From Serripes groenlandicus (Eukaryota > Mollusca > Bivalvia > Cardiida > Cardiidae), in contig JASEVX010000003.1 of NCBI GenBank assembly GCA_031761405.1, positions 19,643,849 to 19,707,848 on the forward strand: 64,000 nucleotides of DNA, read 5' to 3'. How positions within the stretch are numbered: position 1 is the first letter of the stretch; the number at the start of each line of letters is the position of its first letter. Below the pieces are notes generated by a model. That model was not told the origin of the DNA. It saw only the letters and a list, made by a program, of their open reading frames with translations, and did not search any database. This document shows, piece by piece, positions 11,301 to 20,960 of this stretch. A program made the translations under genes and the position numbers.

Positions 11301-11765
11301 TACCTTTTCAAAAGAACTTTTTTAAATATAGCTTTCAATTATATGAATGTAAACACATACAAGACGGATGTTTGATGCAAAGCATCAAAGAGAAGCTGCA
11401 ATATTTCGTTTCACATGAAGAAATAAGAAAAAAGATCATTTAAATCCACAAACATCAGAACAATTTAATCTGTAGTCAGTAATGCTGATATCGGTTATTG
11501 AAGATATAAGTTTTATGTAGGATATTTAACCTGGCAGGGTCTGTGTTTTAAGTGAATGAGATAATTTAGAGTTAAACTGATCATGAAAAGTGACATATAA
11601 TACTAATGATAAATGGACAAGATGTTATGATAAATTTAAATTAGTACCAAAAACAATCAACTATTTGTATTGAACACAATCTCTGTTATGATAATTTTTA
11701 TCAAATAATGCTGACACACAGAAAATATGTTTTTCGTTTGTATCGGTAAGTCATGATAGTGGATA
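8357..11765. other. Intergenic stretch without recognised gene
   Basis: The only internal structure seen is a diverged duplication of about 200 bp: GCTCAGATTCCTACAGCTGT … CCAGCC near 8877 reappears as GCTCAAATCCCGCTGTATTAA near 9083. A MITE-core remnant (TTGAAAACCTTGTGACAGAG … TTCTCCTATTTCACAATG) lies at 8470-8545. Short open frames here have no recognisable domains. The rest is unassigned AT-rich DNA. Confidence 0.5.
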
Positions 11766-12352
11766 AGTGTTTCCCACATAAAAAAAATCTGCAGTAGACG
11801 ACTTTGAAATTATCAATTAAAAAATATAAAATATCTCTATAAATGATCGTATGATAATTGAAAAGTGTTGAAATTATTGTGGCAAATGCAGATATTGCTC
11901 ATTATTGCTCATTTTGCCACAATGATTTCAATGATGTTAACCCTGACAGACTTTAAAATCATCAAGTACAATACATAGAAATTCTCTATAAATGATAGTA
12001 AGATAATTGAAAAGAGTTGAAATTATTGTGGCAAATTGAGGAATTGAAAATCAAAGCTGTCGGATTACAAACGGACAATCTCGAGTTGACGAAACTGCTG
12101 TGAACTCGTGTCGTGATTATCATTCAGAAAATCAAGGAAACGGATTTCAATGTACACGTAACCCGAAAGACTGACAAGAGCTGCAGTGAATTTTGAAAAC
12201 ATTGTGACAAAAAGAGAAATTGATCACGAGGAATTTATCCTTTTGCTACAATTTTTTTTACTTTATGTTCATAAATTATACCTTCGTTTAGCAATATGTT
12301 CCAATTTTAATTAATGTGCTACATATCTGTTGTACGTGGGAAAGGCTTAATT
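11766..12352. repeat. Composite of two or more TTAA-MITE copies
   Basis: It opens GTGTTTCCCACATA with CTGCAGTAGACGACTTTGAA and contains two core palindromes (GAAATTATTGTGGCAAAT near 11870 and 12025; AAAACATTGTGACAAAAAG near 12195). It closes GTACGTGGGAAAGGCTTAA at 12335-12352. An internal GTTAACCCTGACAGAC near 11937 suggests one copy inserted into another. Other degraded copies of the family lie at 15440-15500, 21950-22250, 25860-26045 and 29195-29247. Confidence 0.65.
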
Positions 12353-12769
12353 TAGGAACTAGTTTCAATTTTCTTTTGAAAACGTTAAACCAGTGCATGA
12401 AAATTTACTTGAATTTATTTCTCAAACTGTAAATTTACAAGTTGATATAAGAGTTGAAATGCTGTCTACATTTACAGTGATAAGTTAAATACAGTTAGTC
12501 AATCCGATCACACTTTGTTTGTAAGAACCAGAAGATTTCATTTCATATAAGTTTTCTGGATGTTCACATCGCATCCGTGATAAAACATGTTGTCGGCTAG
12601 GCAAAAATACACCGATATCGTGTTTACCGCGATATTCATGATTGTGAAACTGCAACAGCGAAAAAGAACGAAATTGATCTTGAAACAGATATTTCTGTGG
12701 TTTAAATCTTTTCATGTCTGCATTTTGCGATGACAATTGTACTCAAAGTTAACTTTGAATCAAGTATGT

Positions 12770-13435
12770 ACTGAACATGAAAGTCAGATTATTAAAAGCA
12801 AAGCAAATGAAAAATGTATGTGAAATTACGATAAAAATGAAAATCTATAAATAGACAATAGATGAATTGTACTGTCTTTTATTTTAGCTCCTAACTTGAT
12901 TCGGGAACCAGAGTCGCTGCGCGGCCGCTTATGACTTTTAAAAACTAGACCAAATTAAGATCAGTTTAAAACGCGTTGGTGAATACGGATTAAATCTAAA
13001 ACGTGGACTAAATATTAAGATATAGATTTAGTCAAAAATCTAAATTGAAAAGTTTAGTGAATACGGGACGTGGCTTCTTCTTCTAATTACTGCGTAATAT
13101 ATCATAGGATGTAAGGAACCAGACTACATTTACCAATTCAATAGAAGGCTTCTCTATTTCACTTTTTGGACTAGACACAGTATGAATTTCGCTTAAATAA
13201 AAATGTACATACATTCAATTAATATATGCCTTTGTCTTTTGTTTTTAATTTGTAAAACTCACATATGTATATTGAGTGTAAAAGGGATGTTTTAAAAGTC
13301 ATTACCTTAAATGAATGTACTTAGTAAGGACAAAGAGAAATCAAGATATGTGGTCACGCTGGCAGGTCTAAATATTCTCCTTGTCCGAAATTCCTAAGCA
13401 TCCCTACAGGCAGCCGCCTCCTGGCGGCTTCCAAT
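12770..13435 (+). repeat. Dispersed 0.67-kb repeat, copy 1
   Basis: It is collinear with 55264-55910 in direct orientation, from GAAAGTCAGATTATTAAAA through GTGAATACGG and CACGCTGGCAGGTCTAAATA to AGCCGCCTCCTGGCGGCTTC. The last part forms a short hairpin (AGCCGCC/GGCGGCT). No reading frame is conserved between the copies, and each has insertions the other lacks (12890-12960 here). It is probably a non-autonomous transposon. Confidence 0.8.
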
Positions 13436-16051
13436 GAAAACAAGACCCCGCGCCCTGGTTGCCATGTTCATCAACGGTTGAACAATTACTTTAGTGTAAA
13501 GAAAATCGGGCCAGTACTTGTATACAAGAATATTGATAAAGTTTTATTATACACATATTAGAAACAAAACTCCGCTCCATGTTTTTCAACGGATTGGTAT
13601 TATTTGAACTCACTCGCTAGAATCTAGAAGTTTTCTTAGTCTTCTTGCTCGACTAGATCTACACAGAAACTACATGATACATACTCAATACTGTTTAAAA
13701 AAGATAATTTAGTTATCAGGCATAACTATTACTGATCATTGAAAATGTAACAAGAAAACCATTCAGCATATACACATGCAGAGCGGTACAGAATTTCCTT
13801 GTAAATGCGAAATTGTAAAACGTTTGAGCAAAGTGAAACCCAGGATCAGCCTGATCTTTTTCTGCACTTTTCGTCAATGTATTTTATCACCAGACCAATA
13901 TAAGAACAAATCGGACCTTGAATTATGCAGTCAGATCTTTGTCAGCACTATTCAGTAAAATATGTTATCAGAAATCAGCATGTAATCACACGAACACCGC
14001 AATAGGTGAACAAATTGTCATGAAAAATGTACACCGAGATCAGCATTCACCTATGTGTAGTCTGATTTTGGTTTTCAATAATCATTGAAAACATTTATAA
14101 AACATCAGTTATCATTATTTCAAATACCTGACGAAAAACCATCGCTTGTAACGAGCAATTGCTTATTGTTCATAGGGTTTTTATTTGTTTGGAACAAACA
14201 AATTTAGTAGCTGCAATTCTGAAGCCGTTCGTCTTATGTAAAAGTCCATGAATTCCATACGCGTGAAAGTAGTACTCAATACTTGCTCTTACTTTTCAAA
14301 TGTATCACGATTTTTGAAATAATGATATATTTATATCGTCTTTGTTTTCTTATGTGGTTCTTATATTCAAAGAGAATTGCGAAATAAAATGAAACATTGT
14401 ATTTTAAAACATGAATGCGGAGAGATTTATAAATCTCAATGAGTGAACTGCTACAGGGAGAACTATTTCCGATTTAAGCTCCAGATACGGTATTTGAATT
14501 TTCAATCACGAATTGAAAATATTTTCTTTGTGCCTTGTCGGCCATATAAATATAGTATAAAGAATTAAAAAAACAAATATGTGCGTCATAAAATGCATTT
14601 AAAATGAGAGTAACACATTTGCAGAGAAATCGTGATCGTCGAATTCTATTTATAAATACAACGGTATGGGGGGAGGGTCTAAAGTGCGGACGCGATCTGC
14701 GGACAAATACATTATAGAGGGAAAATGCGGACAAATGCAATATAGAGGGGAAATGCCGACGCAATAGAATATAGAGCAAATCTGCGGACGCTATGATTTG
14801 TTGTAAAAAAATGTTTAATTAAAGATGGGCAACTGTGTATAATTTGTTACATATGATCATATCCGGGGTTTTCTTAGTAAGTATATAATGTGTTTGATTG
14901 CTTTTATCAGTGATATCATGCTGAAATGGAATCTCTTTGTAAAGTGTTTTAACGACTTTCCTCTTTATATCATATCTATAAATATCAATAACGAGAATTG
15001 ATGGATTGATTTTCCGACAAGTAAATGTCTTTTGACGCATCTGCAGCGGACGAAATTTGAAAACATTGCAAGAATAGAATAGGTTGCTAGTAACTAGCCA
15101 TAGGTTTTGCTTCAATTATATCCGCTCCTTTACACTCGATTGAAGGGTCATGAGTTCTAGTTATTGTTGGGCCTCTTCATTTTCTACTTTGTAACTTTCA
15201 ACAGTTTTACATGTGCCAAACTACGAGGCAAATGATCCATGCAACATTCTATTCTGTAGGGTACTTGGAAGGGGCAGAACAATTTAAATAACAAATAAAC
15301 AATAAGTATATATATATATACAACACTTTAAATCTTAATTTATTTCTAGTAATTATATATATATACAACTATAATACTAATCTATAACAAATAAGTTAAA
15401 TGTTTTTTTCTTGCTGTGTAAACAGTAAAAAGTAACATATATTGAAAACATTGTGGGAAAAGGAAAATTTGCTTATTTAAACAATTTCTTTATTCCAATA
15501 ACCTTTCTTTACCGTCGTATAAACCAAATTTGTACTTGAAGGCTGTTATAAGTAAAAAACTTAAATGTTGCCAATTTAATCACATGTCTTATCATTATAA
15601 TAGCCAAATAATTAACAAAAGTTACAATTAAAGTCCGCATCTGTTGTCGAAATATCCACAGGTGCATTAACACAAGATTTTTGAAACCAATTTGTGCATA
15701 TATCACATTGTACCATGACGGTATCGACATATCCCGGCAAGTTACAAATACATACATGTATATGATAGGTTTATTGGGAAAAGGGGTTACATTTATAATT
15801 TGTTTGGAATGACACTCGTACACAATGGTAATTAACAGTGTATGGTCACGCATCCTTAATTGATTTGGCAAGCTTAAACACCCTTTAAAGGAAACAGCGG
15901 CCAGCTTAGGTGTAAACTGTAGAGTAAAATTAGGACGGCACAGGTATTGGTTTTCTCTGGAGCATTTAATCCTTTTATAATGCATGATTTCAATTACTCT
16001 TTCATTTGGATAGATGTTTCTTTTTTAGCTCACCTGAGCACGAAGTAAATA
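13436..16051. other. Intergenic stretch without recognised gene
   Basis: It holds four imperfect 29-bp units containing TGCGGAC and ATATAGAG at 14690-14800, short TA runs near 15308 and 15353, and a MITE-core remnant at 15440-15500. A 158-codon open frame on the minus strand (15509-15985) has no recognisable motif and is not called. AGCTCACCTGAGCACGAAG at 16028-16046 is the head of a mollusc repeat that abuts the following palindrome. Confidence 0.5.
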
Positions 16052-16318
16052 ACCAACGCTAAATGTCGTATAATCTTCTAACGTTATATGTCGCATCTGT
16101 AACGCCAAATGTCGCAAAAAATTGTACTGCCGCTATATGTCGCAACATCAACGCTAAATGTCGCACTCTTTTATAAGCACTCTTTTGTAGTATTACTGTT
16201 TCACAATGTACATATTACAATGTTTCATCTGACTCTGTCCCTTCTTTTTTTAGTTATGGCTCCTGAGGTAGTCATTTTTTGCGACAATTAGCGTCAGCCT
16301 TGCGACATATAACGTCAA

Positions 16319-16564
16319 GTGCGACATATAGTCACAATATATATGCACTCTCGTACTATCGATATGGATTCGCACTCTTACGATAAGGACTCTCACAGAA
16401 GCGATATGCACTCTTGTACTACTGATATGGATTCGCTCACTTACGATATTGATTTATACACTAACGATATGGACTCTCACAAAAACTATATGCACTCTCG
16501 TTCTAACGATAATGACTCGCACACTAACGATATGGACTCTAGTAATAGTGGTTCATTAGAATAA
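16319..16564 (+). CDS. Heptad-repeat ORF in left palindrome arm
   Basis: 81 codons dominated by a 7-residue repeat of the type D-M-D-S-H-x-x (nine or ten units), the translation of a 21-bp minisatellite. The mirrored arm carries a near-identical frame at 17437-17658. A 21-bp period without stops keeps a frame open automatically, so this may be non-coding DNA. No signal peptide, membrane segment or known domain is visible. Confidence 0.25.
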   Translation: MRHIVTIYMHSRTIDMDSHSYDKDSHRSDMHSCTTDMDSLTYDIDLYTNDMDSHKNYMHSRSNDNDSHTNDMDSSNSGSLE

Positions 16565-16577
16565 CAGATTGTGAGAA

Positions 16578-16826
16578 ATGATACATTTAAAACGGAAACC
16601 GAAACACGTTCATCAAAAGCACCATGTAGAACTACCTCAGTTGATTTGGTATATTATTGTTAACCTTGGTTCGAAACAAAATCCTTCGTCGCGATACTCC
16701 CTTCAACGGGTGAATAGATTGTTCAAAGACATTGTGAGCAAGACACAGCCGCCTCGGTTGTATCTCAACCCTTGCCGGTTCTGTGATATATCTGTGTCGC
16801 CTTTTAGTGTTAGAAGAATTATATGA
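16578..16826 (+). CDS. F-box-like ORF, left arm only
   Basis: 82 codons. The middle section, residues 18-62, contains ELPQLIWYIIVNLG and YSLQRVNRLFKDIV, spaced like an F-box (LP…I…L……L..V.R.F..I), followed by PPRLYLNP. F-box proteins recruit substrates to SCF ubiquitin ligases, but with a single short domain the assignment is tentative. The frame differs from the heptad ORF upstream. The mirrored arm lacks this segment, so it was either inserted on the left or deleted on the right. It could be part of a captured host gene or of a transposon protein. Confidence 0.3.
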   Translation: MIHLKRKPKHVHQKHHVELPQLIWYIIVNLGSKQNPSSRYSLQRVNRLFKDIVSKTQPPRLYLNPCRFCDISVSPFSVRRII

Positions 16827-17436
16827 ATAGCAGGACCTGGCTGTTGGTTAGTGCAGGCAATCCGTGATGTGTTAACACATTCCTCGCGGGCCAATGCCTG
16901 GTTCTACTCTATCTGCGGATAGCCACATTTGGTGGCTAGTATACAATAGATGGAATATGGTATAAACGTTCAAGGTATCAGTTACGGGATGTTAAAGCGC
17001 TACATTTATAAACTTTTTTATAAGTAGGTTAAGGAATGGCAACAAAAAGCATGTTACTTATTCCGTGTCAGTTTTTATTCCAGTATTAGCTTATACAGTT
17101 TGTGACAAGAGAGACAATTGTATACCAGTTACAATATGTGGCTATCCATAGAACGCATTAACATTTTGAAAACACATGTACACGGACATACACTGTTACA
17201 TTACGTTATAACATGTACAATTTTCTTTAATTTTACAGTTTTAAAAAACTTAAGAAAATTGTACATGTTATAACGTTATGTCACAGTGTATGTCCGTGTA
17301 CATGTGTTTACAAAAGAAATGTCTTGGACGTTTATACCATATTCCATCTATTGTATACCAGCCACAAAATGTGGCTATCCGCAGAAAGAGCCAGTCATTG
17401 GCCCGCAAGGAATGTATAAACACAAAGCGCAATCTG

Positions 17437-17658
17437 TTATTCTGATGAACCACTATTACTAGAGTCCATATCGTTAGTGTGCGAGTCATTATCGTTAGTA
17501 CGAGAGTGCATACAGCTTTTGTGAGAGTCTATATCGTAAGTGTATGAATCAATATCGTTAGTGAGCGAATCCATATCGTTAGTACAAGAGTGCATATCGC
17601 TTGTGTGAGAGTCCTTATCGTAAGTGTGCGAATCCATATCGATAGTACGAGAGTGCAT
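17437..17658 (-). CDS. Heptad-repeat ORF in right palindrome arm
   Basis: 73 codons aligning along their whole length with 16319-16564, with about a dozen residue changes and the same terminal SSNSGS. It is read on the opposite strand because the arms are inverted. The translation comes from the 21-bp minisatellite. Expression is not supported by anything in the sequence. Confidence 0.25.
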   Translation of the reverse strand: MHSRTIDMDSHTYDKDSHTSDMHSCTNDMDSLTNDIDSYTYDIDSHKSCMHSRTNDNDSHTNDMDSSNSGSSE

Positions 17659-17984
17659 ATATATCTTGTATATATGTCGTACTTGACGTTATATGTCGCA
17701 AGGCTGACGCTAAATGTCGCAAAAAATGACTACTTCAGGAGCTATAACTAAAAAAAGAAGGGACAGAGTGAGATGAAAACATTGTAATTTGTACATTGTG
17801 AAACAGTAATACTACAAAAGATTGCTTATAAAGGAGTGAGACATTTAGCGTTGATGTTGCGACATATAGCGGCAGTACCTTGTTTTGCGACATTTGGCGT
17901 TACAGATGCGACATATAACGTCAGAAGGTTTTGCGACATTTAGCATTGGTTGCGACGTTTAGCGTCAGCCTTGATACATAAAAG

Positions 17985-18400
17985 TTCCTTGGCCGCCAGG
18001 GAGCGGGGCTTTTTTGCCTTATATGGCTATAGTGTAAACTCAAAAAAATCTTCTCCTCCAAAAGTGTCAGGCCGATTTTCAAATAATTTTGTAGAAATGT
18101 TCCTAGGGTGACCCTCTATCAGATTCCTTCCAGCCAAGTTGATTGGTCGAAAAACATGGCCGCCAGCGGTCGGGGCTTTTTTGCCTAATATGGCTATAGT
18201 AAAAACTTGAAAAATCTTCTCCTCCGAAAGTTTTTGGCCAATTTTCAATTCTTTTTGTAGAAATGTTCATTGGGAGACCATCTATCAGATTCCTCCAAGC
18301 CATGTTGATTGGTCGAAAAACATGGCCGCCAGGGGGCAGGGCTATTTGGCCTTATATGGCTAAAGTGAAAACTTGAAAAATCTCTTGTTAAGCAGGAAGC
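17985..18400 (+). repeat. 166-bp tandem repeat, about 2.5 units
   Basis: GGCCGCCAG begins at 17991, 18158 and 18324 (periods 167 and 166). Each unit continues GGGGCTTTTTTGCCTTATATGG-like sequence, then GAAAAATCTTCTCCTCC and TGTAGAAATGTTC. This matches a satellite-like repeat seen in many molluscs. Minus-strand open frames over it are only translations of the repeat. Confidence 0.8.
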
Positions 18401-19440
18401 TTTTGAGTAAGATTTTAGAAAACCCTTGGTCAATGGTGATTTTTTTGTAACAAAAATTGGTAAATACTTAGATGAGTGAGTCGGGGCCATAATGGTTATC
18501 CATTTGTTTTACATGTCTTTTGAAACTTGGACATTAAATATAATATTCACATGTATGTCTCATGATTTATTTTTATAGACAACTAAAATGGCATTTAATT
18601 TTAACGGATGCGTCATTTATTCTTTTACCCGAAGTTGTAATATTTATAAACAATGCATAGTTTATAAATCACACATCTATGCAAAGGCAAATGTTTGAAC
18701 AGTTTTATGTACCCAAACAAATGCAGTGCCTTCAGCGCTTTGATTAGTAAGGGGCTCGTTAGAGCCAATTGCTATAGTAGGCTAAATCCGAAGACATTTC
18801 GAGACTGGAATGTAGACAAGTATTTTACAATATCGGCATTTAATTACTTCACATCTGTCTTTTTATATCAGCTCTCCGTTTCTAAACACCATCTCGGGTT
18901 CAGAGAGATGTCTTGTTAGTTGCAGATCGTATAAAATATCAATGAAAGTGAATGACCCGTGGAATATTGTTTTAAAAATGAGTGGACTGTTGCCAGCTAA
19001 TATCCATTATGTACCTTTCGAATCGCCAAATAGGTCTTGTCTAAAAATCAAAAGGTGGTCACTTGTTGGCATATCAGCCGGACAATGGATTTGATTCCAC
19101 ATGAATTACCCCCTCAAAAAACCTCGAAATAAATGTTATATTAAAGTATATGAATTACATGATTAAAAAATAAAATGTATGTATACCCTGTCAACACGAC
19201 TTGATCACGCGCAATGGACATTAAAGCAGTATGTGCATACTGTTTTCAGGTGTCAATTACACACTGAACAAATTAAAGACTATGTGCATACTTTCCGCAG
19301 GCGTAATTATGATTGCGATTTCAAAATTGAAATTGAATTGATGACTTTACATTTGAAAGGGGAGAGTGCTGTGTATATTGTCTTAACTAATTAACTCATG
19401 AATGGAAGTGTATCCACTCAAAGTCACGCCTCTTAGTATA
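18401..19440. other. Intergenic stretch without recognised gene
   Basis: The only match found is a 90-bp dispersed segment at 18748-18838 (AAGGGGCTCGTTAGAGCCAA … TTTTACAATATCGGCA), which recurs at 56893-56993. No coding domain was seen. Confidence 0.5.
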
Positions 19441-20040
19441 ACATATTTCTATATAACCCATGTTGTTTGTAGCGCGGTGTCCCTGTGTGCCAAAATGATT
19501 CCACATCGGTCTGTCGCCCTCTTCCCATTGTTCGGTAGCGTAGTCTGTAAACGGTTTTGTGAGTTGCGTTATATCGGCGGCGTTTCTGTCTTCTATGGTC
19601 TGGAACCAGAATACGTCTAAGAAAATATATGTCTTGGCCTTTGGAAGTGTGCGAGCTCGGTAGAGCGTTGACTTTGTTGAATTGAAAGAAGGTAGATTCT
19701 CAACATTTTCGCGGCAGGTGTCATTCCGTTGTCCTTGAGTTTAGTCGCCGTTCTGCACAGATTGTAGGAATTGGTCGAACTTCTTCTGCGCAGCGCTTAA
19801 ATCTTGTTCAGCGTCTGTTTGGCAACGATTTTTGCGTGGTCTGCTGATCGGTTGTGGTTCTGTCTGCCGAATCCTTTACAACCTCGTTCAGCGCATCTCC
19901 AGAACACATTGTCTTCTTGTCTCGACGGTTTGGGCAATAAATGTATCCGTCAAATGTCAAATTATGTCCTCCTTTTTTGTTGACGATGTACGAAACGTTA
20001 AGCTGTGCGTTTGCAATGGGGAATTTACGAAGTGATTGTT
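19440..20040 (-). pseudogene. FLYWCH zinc finger / MULE transposase relic
   Basis: Reading the minus strand from about 20035, a FLYWCH-type zinc finger is visible: KKGGHNLTFDGYIYC, then after a frameshift VFWRCAERGCKGFG and a trailing His, at about 20010-19840. Further on, 19590-19450 encodes FTDYATEQW and WNHFGTQGPRYKQHG, which resembles the C-terminal end of MULE-type transposases that follow FLYWCH fingers in molluscs. The catalytic core between them is missing. It is an eroded DNA-transposon or transposon-derived gene fragment. Confidence 0.55.
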
Positions 20041-20339
20041 GTATTTTTTCATCATTTTGTGATACGTGATTGATTAGTATGCTACTGACGGTTTTAATTT
20101 AATTTACATCAATTAAGAAACAGAACAGTATGTTTCTCCTTTAAAGAAAAATGATTAAAAAGGCCAAGTATTCGCATTTAATTTGTAAAACAGATATTTT
20201 GAAAGTTCGAACGTTATTATTAGTGACCAGAAAATGGTACTTTACCGCTCAAAAGCAAACAATTTAATTATAAAATGCCTTTAAATTGTAAATAATCCCA
20301 TCAAGTTTAGTTTTAATTTAATCCATCCAATCGTGCCTT

Positions 20340-20960
20340 AGATATTGCTTTGGACGGACGGATGGAAAGATTGACATATGGACGTACAGATAACGCTAAA
20401 CCAATGCCCAATCCAGGAGAAATATCGGTAAAGGGTCATCAAGGAGCATGTGTGCCAAATCATTGGAGGACCATTCAACGAAAATTTGTGCTAATCAATT
20501 TTCAAATCGAACAAGTACTTTTGAACAAGAAGATTGTTTGACCTTTTATGCATATGAGGAAAGCAAGCATCGGCCCTGGCGGTCGAGTTTTTCAATGCAT
20601 CAGAATAATTTGAACACACTTCGAAGAAGGTCACCCAAGGTACATTTGTGTAATAATTGTATTGAAATCTGACCAAAACTTTCATACCATAATATTTGTA
20701 AAATTTGGCACATTGCCCTCATTCTGATAACGCAACAACCACATATAACTGAATTCTCTGATTAAATTTGAAAAGAGAAGAACATTAAAAACATTCCTTC
20801 GAAATTATTTTTGAAATAAGAAGATAGTTCAGGATAATTGATTTGTAGGCAATGTGAACAGACGAACGGACATACGATGATAAACGGTGGGTGATCACAA
20901 TAGCTCACCCCACACTTCGGGCTTGGTTGAGCGAAAAGTCTGTTAATAGTAACGTGAGCT
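20340..20960. repeat. Dispersed mollusc repeat remnants
   Basis: GGACGGACGGATGG near 20352, then TCAAGGAGCATGTGTGCCAA and GAAGAAGGTCACCCAAGG, resemble common molluscan intergenic repeats. At 20880-20960 a reverse-complement copy of the CACCTGAGC-type repeat is present (GGTGATCACAATAGCTCACC). No coding evidence was seen. Confidence 0.4.

Larger units (their letters stand above)
16052..17950. mobile_element. 1.9-kb palindromic (foldback-like) element
   Basis: Outer arms 16052-16564 and 17437-17950 are reverse complements with high similarity. Inner arms (about 16865-17230 and 17240-17430) also pair, meeting near 17235. Each arm has an array of a 17-bp motif, about TGCGACATWTAGCGTYA, in both orientations (16056-16165 and 16279-16335; mirrored at 17666-17720 and 17850-17965), then a 21-bp minisatellite. 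The left arm has about 290 extra bases (16572-16865) encoding an F-box-like frame, and about 160 more near 16980-17140. No transposase is visible. Similarity to foldback transposons is structural only. Confidence 0.75.

Noticed and set aside
12485..12736. 83-codon minus-strand frame
   Set aside because: No motif, no splice context and no paralogue in the window.
15509..15985. 158-codon minus-strand open frame
   Set aside because: No domain, no plausible codon pattern and no splice context; AT-rich DNA can give frames of this length.
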